The notes below the pieces were generated by a model. That model was not told the origin of the DNA and did no database searches. It was given only the letters and a program-made list of their open reading frames with translations. Source: Vibrio nitrifigilis (GTDB taxonomy: Bacteria; Pseudomonadota; Gammaproteobacteria; Enterobacterales; Vibrionaceae). From it: a stretch of 64,000 nt of DNA. Location of the stretch: NCBI RefSeq assembly GCF_015686695.1, contig NZ_JADPMR010000001.1, positions 930,001 to 994,000 on the forward strand, given 5' to 3'. Position numbers and translations under genes: made by a program. Shown in pieces: positions 27,202-37,269 of the stretch. Every line of letters begins with the position of its first letter. The first letter of the stretch is position 1.

Positions 27202-28761
27202 TTAAACGTCGTTTTGTTCCGTCTTCTCAAGTGACATTGAGTGGTTGGGTGGCGTCTTTTGGCGTCGCCAAGCCCATATCAGACTGATCACTAACCATAA
27301 ATATAATGGCCATGAGCCCATGACATAATAGGGTGTTTCACCTTCAGTAGGGTGAATATCTGCTCTTAATACACCAGTTTCAAATTGTGGAATGGTGTAG
27401 GTCATGTTGCCCAGATAATCGGTGATCGCGGTGACGCCATTGTTTGTCGAACGAATCACAGGCTTGCCCAATTCTAGCGCTCGCATTCGCGCAATTTCCA
27501 TATGTTGTAATGGACCAATTGAGTGGCCAAACCAAGCGTCATTAGACTGTGTGAGAATAAAATCAGTGGTGTCATTGACGTTTGCGCGGATTTGATCGCC
27601 AAAAATAATTTCGTAACACAGCGCTGGGGCAAAAGAGAAGCCATGAGCAATAATATTTGGCTGAATATATCGACCTGCGCTAAACGATGACATGGGGAGA
27701 TTAAATAATGGCGCAATAGGACGAAGCAGGCTTTCAAACGGGACAAATTCACCAAATGGAAGCAAATGGTGTTTGTGGTAACGAGCGCTCACATCGTAAT
27801 GATAGCCATCTCCTGGAGTATCCCCTAAGGTAAGAACACTATTATAAAAACGTTTGTGGTCATCGATGTTAATAACGCCGGTAATTATACTGCTGTTATG
27901 AATACGAGCAGCGTGGTCAAGATTGGTTAGGAAAGTACCAACCTGAGATTCAATCGCTGGAATCGCCGCTTCCGGCCAGATGATGATATCTGCGTCCCAA
28001 TTTTGTCGGGTTAAATCGACGTATTTCATCAAAGTTGGCCAACGCTCTCCGGGTAGCCATTTTTTGGCTTGATCGATGTTACCTTGAATAAGCGCAATTT
28101 TAGCTACGCGATCAGTGTCTGGGGTTACCCAGTGAGCCGATTTTAACCCATACCCGGTGGCGAGTATGATGAGTGGAATAAGGGCGTAATTCCAATTGCG
28201 TTTTAGCCACATATAACAGAACGCAGCTGAGCATATTAAAGTAAGTAAAGTGAGTAACTTAACCCCACCTATTGGCGCAAAATAAGCCAGTGGACTGTTG
28301 ATTTGGCTGTATCCTAGCCATAACCAAGGGAAGCCAGTAAAAACCCAACCTCGTAACCAATCACAAATTAGCCACAGTGTGGGGGCCGCGAGGAAAAATC
28401 GGGTTTGATCGGTATGAGGAAAAAAGCGGTTTAATGCCCAACCAAATAGTGCGGGGTAGAACGCGAGATAAGCGACCAGTAAACTCATCAAAATAATGGT
28501 GGCGATCTCTGGCATACCACCAAAGCTGTCAATGCTGACGTGAACCCAGCTTATGCCAGTACCAAATTGACCGAGTCCCCAGCAGAACCCGATCCATCCA
28601 GCTTGCTTACGAGATTGATTCTGAAATAACAATAAGAGCAGTAATGGCGAAAGAATGGCTAAGGGCCAAAAATCATAAGGGGCGAAAGCGAGGGTGGTTA
28701 AAGCGCCAATAAAAGCGGCCGCAATGGGCCGCTTAAGGCGATGAGTTACAATTTTAATCAT
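27202..28761 (-). CDS. lnt: Apolipoprotein N-acyltransferase Lnt
   Basis: The product has 519 residues from the ATG at 28761. This inner-membrane enzyme adds the third acyl chain to lipoproteins before Lol export. Six or so N-terminal helices precede a nitrilase-fold domain whose catalytic triad is visible: Glu in IIWPEAAIP, Lys in YHKHHLLPFGE and Cys in APALCYEIIFGD. A final C-terminal helix lies near residue 495. The end of corC is close upstream, as in the classic ybeZ-ybeY-corC-lnt order. Confidence 0.96.
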   Translation of the reverse strand: MIKIVTHRLKRPIAAAFIGALTTLAFAPYDFWPLAILSPLLLLLLFQNQSRKQAGWIGFCWGLGQFGTGISWVHVSIDSFGGMPEIATIILMSLLVAYLAFYPALFGWALNRFFPHTDQTRFFLAAPTLWLICDWLRGWVFTGFPWLWLGYSQINSPLAYFAPIGGVKLLTLLTLICSAAFCYMWLKRNWNYALIPLIILATGYGLKSAHWVTPDTDRVAKIALIQGNIDQAKKWLPGERWPTLMKYVDLTRQNWDADIIIWPEAAIPAIESQVGTFLTNLDHAARIHNSSIITGVINIDDHKRFYNSVLTLGDTPGDGYHYDVSARYHKHHLLPFGEFVPFESLLRPIAPLFNLPMSSFSAGRYIQPNIIAHGFSFAPALCYEIIFGDQIRANVNDTTDFILTQSNDAWFGHSIGPLQHMEIARMRALELGKPVIRSTNNGVTAITDYLGNMTYTIPQFETGVLRADIHPTEGETPYYVMGSWPLYLWLVISLIWAWRRQKTPPNHSMSLEKTEQNDV

Positions 28762-28801
28762 CTGCAATTTTCTGAAACTCTACATTTATCAGAGTGGGAA
28801 G

Positions 28802-29677
28802 TTACTCTTCAGTTGCTTCAGCCTGTGCCTCTGTATCAGGAATCGTAACATGAAGCTGCACGACACGGCGGTTATCAGCTGAGGTGACTTTAAAGGTGTA
28901 TTGACCTATTTCAACAACTTCACCGCGATCGGGTAAGTGCCCAAATGCAGTAGTCACGAGGCCACCAATGGTATCGACTTCGTTATCGTTAAAGTTGGTA
29001 TTGAAGGTTTCATTAAAATCTTCAATGGTGGTCAATGCTTTAACAGCGTAGGTGTGTTTACTAAGTTTCCGAATTTCAGATTGGTCGTCATCGTCAAACT
29101 CATCTTCAATATCACCAACAATTTCTTCGAGAACGTCCTCGATTGTGACAAGGCCAGAAACACCACCGAACTCATCTACGACAATCGCCATGTGATATCG
29201 TTCCTCACGGAACTCTTTTAAAAGACGATCGACTCGTTTACTTTCGGGTACAACGACCGCTGGGCGGATAACTTCTTCGATGTTGAAAGGAGAGCTACTT
29301 GAGCCCAAGTATTTTAGTAAGTCCTTCGCGAGCAAAATGCCTTCTACGTGATCTTTATCTTCGCTAATGATTGGATAGCGAGAGTGCTGTGCATCAGTGA
29401 TGAGTGCGACTAGAGCATCTAGGTCATCATTACGATCCACTGTCACCATTTGGGAACGTGGGATCATGATATCGCGAACACGCATTTCAGAGATTTCCAT
29501 GACACCTTCTAACATATCTCTGGTGTCATGATCGATTAGGTCATTGATTTCAGAATCACGGATGACATCCACTAACTCTTGGCGATCTTTAGGATCACCT
29601 TGAAATAGTTGACCTAAGCGCTCAAAGAAGGACTTTCTACTCGGACCTTCAGAACTTTGCGAATTATCTTCGTTCAT
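28802..29677 (-). CDS. corC: CorC/HlyC-family CBS-domain protein
   Basis: This 291-residue cytosolic protein has two CBS domains (about residues 70-185), with motifs IMIPRSQMVTV and PESKRVDRLLKEFREERYHMAIVVDEFGG. A C-terminal CorC_HlyC transporter-associated domain starts near residue 205 (KALTTIEDFNETFN). In enterobacteria CorC influences magnesium and cobalt efflux. It sits between ybeY and lnt. Confidence 0.94.
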   Translation of the reverse strand: MNEDNSQSSEGPSRKSFFERLGQLFQGDPKDRQELVDVIRDSEINDLIDHDTRDMLEGVMEISEMRVRDIMIPRSQMVTVDRNDDLDALVALITDAQHSRYPIISEDKDHVEGILLAKDLLKYLGSSSSPFNIEEVIRPAVVVPESKRVDRLLKEFREERYHMAIVVDEFGGVSGLVTIEDVLEEIVGDIEDEFDDDDQSEIRKLSKHTYAVKALTTIEDFNETFNTNFNDNEVDTIGGLVTTAFGHLPDRGEVVEIGQYTFKVTSADNRRVVQLHVTIPDTEAQAEATEE

Positions 29678-29724
29678 TGTTTCTCAGTTAAATTATGCTA
29701 TCAGACGTGTGATAGCTCACATGC

Positions 29725-29809
29725 TATACCCAAATAACTTCACCAATCAGTATCAAATAAGTGTTTGAGTACTACTATGGCCAGCGCCATATAAAGTCAT
29801 TTGGGTATA
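29725..29809. repeat. Palindromic intergenic repeat (MITE-like), 85 bp
   Basis: The termini TATACCCAAAT and ATTTGGGTATA are perfect 11-bp inverted repeats around about 63 bp of less symmetric DNA. A related element is at 62166-62258. It lies between ybeY and corC. Confidence 0.65.
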
Positions 29810-29930
29810 CACCTAAATACGCTAGGGGAAAGGTGGCACATCACTAAACAGAGTCTGTTATTGCAATGTACCGCACCTTGGTATCCTGCTAACGGAAAAA
29901 GGTAAGCAATAAACTTAAACCTTGCGGTGT

Positions 29931-30395
29931 TTATTCTTTTTCAGCAGCATAAGGATCTTCGTATCCCATGCTTTGCATGATTTCCGCTTCGAGTGACTCC
30001 ATGATTTCCGCTTCATCATCCTCGATATGGTCATAACCTAGCAGATGAAGACTACCATGTACAACCATATGAGCCCAGTGTGAGGCAAGGGGCGTATTTT
30101 GCTCTTTTGCTTCACGCTCAACAACTTGACGACAAATCACCAAATCACCCAGCAAATCAATCTCCATCCCCGGTGGTGCTTCAAATGGAAAAGAAAGCAC
30201 ATTGGTTGGACGATCTTTACCACGATAGTCGAAATTAAGCTGATGACTTTCCTGCTCATCCACAATCCGGATGGTGACTTCTGCTTGCTCTTGAAAACGA
30301 TTAACAGCCTCAGTTAACCAGCGAGAAAAATCGGCTTGTGAAGGTAAGTCTGCATCACTTTGACTCGCAATTTGTAAATCTAGCTCGATACTCAT
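29931..30395 (-). CDS. ybeY: Endoribonuclease YbeY
   Basis: This 154-residue metalloprotein acts in 16S rRNA 3'-end maturation and ribosome quality control. The zinc motif H-X3-H-X5-H reads HMVVHGSLHLLGYDH near residue 110-125. The RGKDRPTNVLSFPFE stretch is also diagnostic. The start lies 2 bases after the ybeZ stop, a tight operon junction. Confidence 0.96.
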   Translation of the reverse strand: MSIELDLQIASQSDADLPSQADFSRWLTEAVNRFQEQAEVTIRIVDEQESHQLNFDYRGKDRPTNVLSFPFEAPPGMEIDLLGDLVICRQVVEREAKEQNTPLASHWAHMVVHGSLHLLGYDHIEDDEAEIMESLEAEIMQSMGYEDPYAAEKE

Positions 30396-30397
30396 GA

Positions 30398-31504
30398 TTA
30401 CTCGCCAGATTCCTGAATTGCAGTGCGCAGAGCTGCGATTTCAGCTTTTTGTTGCTCGAGCTTTTTCACTTCACGCTCTTCACGGCGGCGCTGTTCGTAC
30501 TCTTTACGTTCTTTTTGATCTTGAGCTTCCCATTTTTCGTACGCATTGACAATGCGGGCAACCACTGGGTGGCGTACTACATCATCGGCTTGGAAAAAGT
30601 TAAAGCTGATTTCATCCACGTCGTTCAATACTTCGATTGCATGACGTAAGCCTGAACGAGCACCACGAGGCAAGTCGATTTGAGTCACATCGCCAGTAAT
30701 GACAGCACGTGAGTTAAAACCAACGCGAGTTAGGAACATTTTCATTTGTTCCACTGTGGTGTTTTGGCTTTCATCCAAAATAATAAACGCATCATTGAGA
30801 GTACGACCACGCATATAAGCAAGAGGCGCAACTTCGATGACGTTACGTTCAATGAGCTTTTCTACACGCTCAAAGCCCATCATCTCAAATAGGGCATCGT
30901 ATAGAGGGCGTAAATAAGGGTCGACTTTCTGGCTTAAGTCACCGGGTAAGAAACCCAGTTTTTCACCCGCTTCAACAGCAGGACGCGTCAGTAGAATTCG
31001 GCGTACTTCTTGGCGTTCAAGTGCATCAACTGCTGCTGCAACAGCCAAGTAGGTTTTACCCGTACCCGCAGGGCCAATACCAAAGCTAATGTCATGAGTG
31101 ACCATGTTCATTAGGTAATGCGCTTGGTTTGGTGTACGAGGTTTAATTACACCTTTCTTCGTTTTAACAAACACTTCTTTGCCGTGCTCGATAGACGACT
31201 CAACGTTTTGTTCGAGTACACCGTGCTCTTTAATCGCTAGGTGAATCTGTTCCGGCTCTATATCCGGAATCTCACCTCGTACGGGGGCCGTGTCAACATA
31301 TAATGTTTTGATGATATCCAGCGCAGCAGCTGTCGTATGAGGTTTACCGACAATTGTGAAAAGGTTGCTACGGTGGTTAATTTCGACACCTAAGCGGCGC
31401 TCGATATGTTTGATGTTGTCGTCGAAAGGACCGCACAGACTTGCCAGGCGGCGGTTATCAGAAGGTTCGAGATTGATCTCTACAGTAACGATTTTATTGC
31501 TCAA
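30398..31504 (-). CDS. ybeZ: PhoH-family ATPase YbeZ (PhoL)
   Basis: This 368-residue protein has an N-terminal KH-like region and a PhoH P-loop ATPase domain: Walker A GPAGTGKT in SFGIGPAGTGKTYLAVA near residue 145, and Walker B FIILDESQNTT. The C-terminal tail is highly charged and probably helical. YbeZ works with YbeY in rRNA processing. It is co-transcribed with ybeY. Confidence 0.95.
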   Translation of the reverse strand: MSNKIVTVEINLEPSDNRRLASLCGPFDDNIKHIERRLGVEINHRSNLFTIVGKPHTTAAALDIIKTLYVDTAPVRGEIPDIEPEQIHLAIKEHGVLEQNVESSIEHGKEVFVKTKKGVIKPRTPNQAHYLMNMVTHDISFGIGPAGTGKTYLAVAAAVDALERQEVRRILLTRPAVEAGEKLGFLPGDLSQKVDPYLRPLYDALFEMMGFERVEKLIERNVIEVAPLAYMRGRTLNDAFIILDESQNTTVEQMKMFLTRVGFNSRAVITGDVTQIDLPRGARSGLRHAIEVLNDVDEISFNFFQADDVVRHPVVARIVNAYEKWEAQDQKERKEYEQRRREEREVKKLEQQKAEIAALRTAIQESGE

Positions 31505-31574
31505 ATTAGCCTCTCAGTTTGTCATTCAAGAATGCCCGATTACGACCGGGCACCTAATGACAGTTTATACGAGC

Positions 31575-32999
31575 TTAAGGAGTAAAAGTAGCAACTCCTA
31601 GCTCATCTTCGCGACGAGTCTTCGCCATCATTTCTGATGGAGAAGTTACAACACGAAGGTCCATCTCTTTTTCAGTACGAATTAATTCACCGCGCAATGA
31701 GTTAGGGAAGACATCAACGATGTTTACATCGACAAATTGGCCAATAAGGTCAGCTGAGCCTTCAAAGTTCACAACTCGGTTGTTTTCAGTACGACCGCGA
31801 AGTTCCATTAGGTTCTTCTTCGATGGGCCTTCTACCAAAATGCGTTGCTCGGTGCCTAGCATCTGACGTGAGTAACGCATTGCTTGACTGTTGATCTGCT
31901 GTTGCAGTTCATACAGACGTTCTTTTTTCACTTGCTCAGTTAAATCACAAGGGTAATCCGCGGCTGGAGTACCTGGACGTGGTGAGAAAATGAAGCTAAA
32001 GCTCATATCAAAATCGACATCGCGGATCAGTTTCATGGTGTCCTGGAAGTCTTTATCAGATTCGCCAGGGAATGCCACGATAAAGTCGGAACTGATTTGG
32101 ATGTCAGGACGAGCTTTGCGTAGTTTACGAATAATCGATTTGTATTCGATTGCGGTATGTGGGCGTTTCATCATAGTCAAAATACGGTCACTGCCACTTT
32201 GAACTGGCAAGTGCAAGAAGCTTACAAGCTCAGGCGTATCTTCATATACTGCAATGATATCGTCCGTAAATTCTAGTGGGTGGCTTGTGGTAAAGCGAAT
32301 ACGGTCGATACCGTCAATCGATGCCACTAGGCGCAGTAGCTCTGCAAACGAGCAGATACCGCCATCAAACATTGGGCCACGGTAAGCGTTTACGTTTTGG
32401 CCCAGAAGGTTAACTTCACGTACACCTTGTTCCGCTAGTTGCGCAATTTCGTACAACACATCATCCATTGGACGGCTGACTTCTTCACCGCGTGTATAAG
32501 GAACGACGCAGTAAGTGCAGTATTTTGAACAACCTTCCATAATGGAGACGAAAGCAGTTGGCCCCTCAGCGCGAGGTTCTGGTAAGCGGTCAAACTTTTC
32601 AATCTCAGGGAAAGAAATATCCATGATCGGAGCATGATCGTCACGTGATTGTTTGATCATCTCTGGTAGGCGGTGTAGCGTTTGTGGACCAAAGATAACG
32701 TCAACGAACGGTGCGCGTTCACGGATGTGATCGCCTTCCTGAGTTGCAACACAACCACCGACGCCGATAACGACACCCGGTTTTTTATCTTTTAGTGTTT
32801 TCCAGCGACCTAATTGGTGGAACACTTTTTCCTGCGCTTTCTCACGAATAGAACAGGTGTTCAATAGTAGGACGTCTGCTTCCTCAGGTTCTTCTGTTAG
32901 CTCATAGCCATTCGCAGCGTTAAGCAGGTCGGCCATTTTAGACGAATCGTATTCGTTCATCTGGCAGCCCCAAGTTTTTATTAGCAGTTTCTTACTCAT
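31575..32999 (-). CDS. miaB: tRNA-2-methylthio-N6-dimethylallyladenosine synthase MiaB
   Basis: This 474-residue radical-SAM methylthiotransferase modifies A37 of tRNAs. Three Cys of the N-terminal MTTase domain are in TWGCQMNE, LNTCSIRE and VGGCVATQ, and the radical-SAM CX3CX2C motif reads CSKYCTYC near residue 157. The TRAM domain is at the C-terminus (about 380-445). Length matches the family. It precedes ybeZ by 70 bases that include a small TGCCCG/CGGGCA hairpin. Confidence 0.97.
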   Translation of the reverse strand: MSKKLLIKTWGCQMNEYDSSKMADLLNAANGYELTEEPEEADVLLLNTCSIREKAQEKVFHQLGRWKTLKDKKPGVVIGVGGCVATQEGDHIRERAPFVDVIFGPQTLHRLPEMIKQSRDDHAPIMDISFPEIEKFDRLPEPRAEGPTAFVSIMEGCSKYCTYCVVPYTRGEEVSRPMDDVLYEIAQLAEQGVREVNLLGQNVNAYRGPMFDGGICSFAELLRLVASIDGIDRIRFTTSHPLEFTDDIIAVYEDTPELVSFLHLPVQSGSDRILTMMKRPHTAIEYKSIIRKLRKARPDIQISSDFIVAFPGESDKDFQDTMKLIRDVDFDMSFSFIFSPRPGTPAADYPCDLTEQVKKERLYELQQQINSQAMRYSRQMLGTEQRILVEGPSKKNLMELRGRTENNRVVNFEGSADLIGQFVDVNIVDVFPNSLRGELIRTEKEMDLRVVTSPSEMMAKTRREDELGVATFTP

Positions 33000-33036
33000 C
33001 TCACTTTCGCTCGTTTAATAGTTCATCTGTTTGATT

Positions 33037-33088
33037 ATACCTAAGCCACCTCTATTTGAAGAATAGCAGGAGGAAGAGGCTTAGGTAT
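33037..33088. repeat. Short palindromic repeat between miaB and ubiF
   Basis: The inverted arms ATACCTAAGCC and GGCTTAGGTAT are separated by 30 bases. The ATACC..GGTAT ends resemble those of the other intergenic palindromes in the window. Confidence 0.55.
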
Positions 33089-33301
33089 CGCTTATTTTTA
33101 CGCCACCCCAAGGTGAGTAAGCGGCGTATTGTACTTCTTTCAAAAGGCACTGACTAGTCATGACACGAAATCTATTAAAAGCATTGTCATATCTGGGTTT
33201 TACCCATTGCAAAAGCAAGGTTTTTTTACAAAATAATTCGCAATAATTGATGGGCTACGTACAATACCCACAGAGATGGTTTTGGTTAAGAAATAGGACA
33301 T

Positions 33302-34453
33302 ATGAAGACATTTGACGTAGTAATAATCGGTGGCGGCATGGTCGGAGCTGCACTTGCTCTTGGTTGGGCGAAACAAGGGCATACGGTCGCGCTGGTAGAA
33401 GGGCACTCTCCTCAAAAATTTGCGCCAGAGCAACCGATGGACGTCAGAATTTCCGCTATTTCAAAAACATCTGTTGATTTGCTAAACCAACTTGGCGCAT
33501 GGGAAGCGATTAAAGCGATGCGTGTTTGCCCTTATCGAGGTTTAGAAACGTGGGAACATCCTGATTGTCGTACACGATTCCACAGTGATGACCTTGGTAT
33601 TGATCTACTGGGTTATATGGTAGAAAACCGGGTTATTCAGCTTGGATTATGGGCTCAATTTGCACAGCACCCGAATCTCACTCTATTTTGCCCTGAACGG
33701 TTAGATTCAATTACTGGTGATGAACGGAAACGCATCACTCTTGAATCCGGTGAAGTGTTAGAAGCTGATTGGGTTGTTGGTGCCGATGGTGCCAACTCCA
33801 AGGTTCGTCAATGTGCTCATATCGGAGTGACCGTTTGGGATTATCGCCAACACTGTATGTTGATTAATGTTGAAACCGCAAAGGCTCAACAAGACGTCAC
33901 TTGGCAACAATTTTTTCCAAGTGGACCTCGCTCTTTCTTACCTCTTAATGGTCACCAAGGCTCGCTAGTTTGGTATGACTCACCAGCAAGAATTCGACAG
34001 CTTTCTTCACAGACACCAAATCAGTTACGTGAGGAAATACTGGCTCATTTTCCCGCTGAGCTTGGTGATATAAAGGTTCTTGATAAAGGGAGCTTCCCAC
34101 TTACTCGTCGTCATGCTCAGAAATATGTGAGTCATGGTTGTGTGTTAGTTGGGGATTCTGCTCATACAATTAACCCATTAGCAGGGCAGGGGGTTAATCT
34201 GGGCTTTAAAGATGTGGCAGTGCTGTTAGAAGAAACAGCAAAAGGGTCAGCCCTTACTTTATCTCAATTCCAAGGTTACGAACGCCGTCGTCGCCCAGAT
34301 AATCTACTCATGCAATCGGGAATGGATTTCTTTTACAAGACGTTCAGTAACGAATTACCGCCACTGAGAGCTGCACGGAATGCATTATTGAAAGTTGCGG
34401 AAAATGCTGGACCTATTAAAAAGCAGGTATTGCGTTACGCGTTAGGTCTCTAG
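33302..34453 (+). CDS. ubiF: FAD-dependent ubiquinone-biosynthesis hydroxylase UbiF
   Basis: This 383-residue UbiH/UbiF-family monooxygenase has an N-terminal FAD-binding GXGXXG motif in VVIIGGGMVGAALAL, the DG motif VVGADGANSKVR near residue 160, and a second FAD motif GCVLVGDSAHTINPLAGQGVNLG near residue 280. UbiF hydroxylates C6 of the demethoxyubiquinol ring. The UbiF assignment over UbiH or UbiI rests on its place next to miaB, as in E. coli. Confidence 0.88.
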   Translation: MKTFDVVIIGGGMVGAALALGWAKQGHTVALVEGHSPQKFAPEQPMDVRISAISKTSVDLLNQLGAWEAIKAMRVCPYRGLETWEHPDCRTRFHSDDLGIDLLGYMVENRVIQLGLWAQFAQHPNLTLFCPERLDSITGDERKRITLESGEVLEADWVVGADGANSKVRQCAHIGVTVWDYRQHCMLINVETAKAQQDVTWQQFFPSGPRSFLPLNGHQGSLVWYDSPARIRQLSSQTPNQLREEILAHFPAELGDIKVLDKGSFPLTRRHAQKYVSHGCVLVGDSAHTINPLAGQGVNLGFKDVAVLLEETAKGSALTLSQFQGYERRRRPDNLLMQSGMDFFYKTFSNELPPLRAARNALLKVAENAGPIKKQVLRYALGL

Positions 34454-34484
34454 GCTACTGTGAATTTGAGTAAAAAAGTACCAC

Positions 34485-34513
34485 AAAAAAACGCTGCGAA
34501 AGGCAGCGTTTTT
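34485..34513. terminator. Terminator between convergent ubiF and crr
   Basis: The stem AAACGCTGC / GCAGCGTTT, with A7 before and T5 after, can end both convergent transcripts. Confidence 0.85.
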
Positions 34514-34535
34514 AATGCATGTTAACTAAAAAAAC

Positions 34536-35045
34536 TTATTTAGTTACACGTAGTACTGGTGTTTCACCAACAGTGACAGAACCAGAAAGTTTGTTCAACT
34601 CTTTGATTTCATCCATGTTAGAGATAACGACAGGTGTTAGCGTTGATTTTGCTTTTTCTTGAAGAAGAGCAAGATCAAATTCGATAACAGTATCACCAGC
34701 TTTTACGCTTTGGCCTTCTTCAGCGATGCGTTTGAAGCCTTCGCCTTTCAGTTCAACAGTGTCGATACCGAAGTGAACGAATAGTTCTACGCCATCGTCA
34801 GACTCGATTGAGAAAGCGTGGTTAGTTTCAAAAATTTTGCCGATAGTACCGTTAACAGGAGCTACCATCTTGTCACCAGAAGGTTTGATAGCGATACCGT
34901 CACCAACGATTTTTTCAGCGAACACGACATCTGGCACATCTTCAATGTTTACGATTTCACCAGAAAGTGGCGCAATAATTTCGATTGCACCTGCGTCAGC
35001 GCTGTCGTCAGAGACTAGCTTTTTAAGTTTGTCAAACAGACCCAT
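34536..35045 (-). CDS. crr: PTS glucose-specific EIIA component Crr
   Basis: This 169-residue phosphocarrier relays phosphate from HPr to sugar EIIBC proteins and controls inducer exclusion and adenylate cyclase. The active-site His91 is in LFVHFGIDTVEL and the second His76 in ETNHAFS. The N-terminal amphipathic segment MGLFDKLKKLV may bind membranes. It is the last gene of ptsH-ptsI-crr. It may also serve the GlcNAc transporter NagE at the window's right end, unless that protein has its own IIA domain. Confidence 0.97.
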   Translation of the reverse strand: MGLFDKLKKLVSDDSADAGAIEIIAPLSGEIVNIEDVPDVVFAEKIVGDGIAIKPSGDKMVAPVNGTIGKIFETNHAFSIESDDGVELFVHFGIDTVELKGEGFKRIAEEGQSVKAGDTVIEFDLALLQEKAKSTLTPVVISNMDEIKELNKLSGSVTVGETPVLRVTK

Positions 35046-35152
35046 TGTGTCATGCTCCTAACGTTTAAAAATATTTCTGTCGAAGTATAGTATACCAATC
35101 GAGGACATTAGACGACTACTTTTAATCGTCTAATGTATTGGTGTCACTTCAA

Positions 35153-36877
35153 TTATTTGATTTTTTCGGCAATGAATTTTTGCACGCAAGCGTCAATTTC
35201 TGCTGCTGTTGCCAGTGTTAGAGCTTCATCAGCCATTGCTTTTACTTCAGCGAAGTTTGTGTTGCGAATTACTTTCTTCACTTTCGGAATTGAGATGCCG
35301 CTCATAGAGAACTCATCTAGACCCATACCCAGAAGTAGTAGAGTTGCACGTTCGTCACCTGCTAACTCACCACACATACCAGTCCATTTACCTTCTGCGT
35401 GAGATGCGTCAATCACTTGCTTGATCACATTAAGCACTGAAGGTGACAGCGGGTTGTATAGGTGTGAAATCATTTCGTTACCACGGTCAACTGCCAATGT
35501 GTATTGTGTTAAGTCGTTGGTACCGATTGAGAAGAATGACACTTCTTTTGCAAGGTGGTGAGCAATTGCTGCAGCAGCAGGAGTCTCAACCATTACACCG
35601 ATTTCAATGTTTTCATCGAAAGCGTAACCTTCGCTGCGAAGTTCAGCTTTGTATTCTTCTAGGGCTGCTTTAAGTTCGCGGATCTCTTCAACAGAGATAA
35701 TCATTGGGAACATGATGCGTAACTTACCGTGAGCCGATGCGCGTAGAATACCACGTAGCTGAGCACGTAGAATTTCACGACGTTCAAGGCTGATACGGAT
35801 AGCGCGCCAACCCAAGAATGGGTTCATTTCTTTAGGCAGATCCATGTATGGTAGGTCTTTATCACCACCGATATCCATAGTACGGATAATCACGGATTGA
35901 CCAGTCATTGACTCTGCAACTTCTTTATAGGCTTCGTATTGCTCTTGTTCTGTAGGGAAAGCATCACGATCCATAAATAGGAATTCAGTACGGTACAGAC
36001 CAACGCCTTCGCCACCGTTGCGTTTGATACCGTCACAGTCTTTTACAGTACCAATGTTACCGCATAGCTCAACAGTGCGGCCGTCGGTAGTTTCTGCTGG
36101 AAGGTCTTTTAATTTCGCTAACTCTTCTTTTTCAGCTAGGAAAGATTGCTGTACACTTTTCGCGTCAGCAAGTTCAGCGTCTGATGGGTTAACAATGATT
36201 TTGTTATTCATTGCATCAAGGATCAGAGTATCGCCGCTTTTTACTTTCGCTGTGATGTCGTTAGTACCTACAATCGCTGGAAGTTCTAATGAACGTGCCA
36301 TGATTGAAGTATGAGACGTACGACCACCGATATCACAAGCAAAACCTAGAACGTAATCTAGGTTGATTTGAGCTGTTTCAGATGGAGTGAGATCGTATGC
36401 AACAAGAATGACTTCTTCGCTGATATCGCTAAGAGAAATGATGTTGATACCCAGTGCGTTTTTCACGAAACGAGTACCGATATCACGGATGTCTGTTGCG
36501 CGTTCTTTTAGGTATTCGTCGTCTAGTGATTCAAGAGCAGAAGCTTGTTCTTCAATGACGGTATGGATTGCGTTGTCTGCGTGAAGTTTTTCTTCTTTGA
36601 TAAGAGTAAGAATTTCTTCTTCTAACTCTTCATCTTCCAGCAACATGATGTGGCCTTCGAAGATTGCTTCTTTTTCCTCACCGAATGTCTCAAGTGCTTT
36701 TTGTTTAACAACTTCAAGCTGTTGTGCTGACTTGTTACGAGCGTCGTAAAAACGTTGAACTTCAGCGTCTACTTGGTCATCGGAGATATGAGTGGTGTTG
36801 AGGACAATGTCATCTTCTTGAAGTAGTAATGCTTTACCAATAGCAATACCAGGAGATGCTAGGATGCCTGAAATCAT
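35153..36877 (-). CDS. ptsI: PTS enzyme I PtsI
   Basis: This 574-residue protein takes phosphate from phosphoenolpyruvate and passes it to HPr. The phosphorylated His189 is in GGRTSHTSIMARS. The PEP-binding C-terminal domain includes MDIGGDKDLPYM, GTNDLTQYTLAVDRGNE and the catalytic Cys region TGMCGELAGD. It lies 134 bases after ptsH and 107 before crr. Confidence 0.98.
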   Translation of the reverse strand: MISGILASPGIAIGKALLLQEDDIVLNTTHISDDQVDAEVQRFYDARNKSAQQLEVVKQKALETFGEEKEAIFEGHIMLLEDEELEEEILTLIKEEKLHADNAIHTVIEEQASALESLDDEYLKERATDIRDIGTRFVKNALGINIISLSDISEEVILVAYDLTPSETAQINLDYVLGFACDIGGRTSHTSIMARSLELPAIVGTNDITAKVKSGDTLILDAMNNKIIVNPSDAELADAKSVQQSFLAEKEELAKLKDLPAETTDGRTVELCGNIGTVKDCDGIKRNGGEGVGLYRTEFLFMDRDAFPTEQEQYEAYKEVAESMTGQSVIIRTMDIGGDKDLPYMDLPKEMNPFLGWRAIRISLERREILRAQLRGILRASAHGKLRIMFPMIISVEEIRELKAALEEYKAELRSEGYAFDENIEIGVMVETPAAAAIAHHLAKEVSFFSIGTNDLTQYTLAVDRGNEMISHLYNPLSPSVLNVIKQVIDASHAEGKWTGMCGELAGDERATLLLLGMGLDEFSMSGISIPKVKKVIRNTNFAEVKAMADEALTLATAAEIDACVQKFIAEKIK

Positions 36878-37011
36878 AGCCTTACCTTAAACTGGTCATC
36901 TGTAAACATGAAATGGAGGTATGACTACTGTCAGATATTCAGTATTGTCATACCTAATTTCTAACAAAGCCATTTTGCACGCGCAAAATGGCTTGAATAG
37001 AAATGATCTGA

Positions 37012-37269
37012 TTAGTGAAGTTGGTCCATAAGAGCAACTAGGTGATCAACCGCTTCTTGAGCTTGTGCACCTTCAGCTGAAATAGTCACTAAAGTACCTT
37101 TAACAAGGCCTAGTGTTTGCAGTTTGAAAAGGCTTTTTGCACTAGCGCTTTTACCATTTGAAGTTACAGTGATGTCCGCGTCAAAAGCTTTAGCTTCTTT
37201 TACGAATTGTGCTGCTGGACGAGTGTGAAGACCGTTTTCTGCAGTAATTTCTACTTGCTTCTCGTACAT
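37012..37269 (-). CDS. ptsH: PTS phosphocarrier protein HPr
   Basis: This 85-residue general PTS phosphocarrier has the active-site His15 in NGLHTRPAAQF and the regulatory-type Ser46 in SAKSLFKL. The length is exactly that of the family. It is first in ptsH-ptsI-crr. The roughly 300-base region upstream, shared with the cysK 3' end, holds its promoter; I could not define the elements. Confidence 0.98.
   Translation of the reverse strand: MYEKQVEITAENGLHTRPAAQFVKEAKAFDADITVTSNGKSASAKSLFKLQTLGLVKGTLVTISAEGAQAQEAVDHLVALMDQLH

Noticed and set aside
31530..31549. TGCCCG/CGGGCA hairpin between miaB and ybeZ as a terminator
   Set aside because: No T-run follows on the minus strand and the genes are normally co-transcribed; it may only be a processing hairpin.
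36018..36584. Long reading frames opposite ptsI and similar shadows opposite htpG, leuS and ligA
   Set aside because: They lie fully antisense to conserved core genes and show only the codon-bias shadow expected from those genes.
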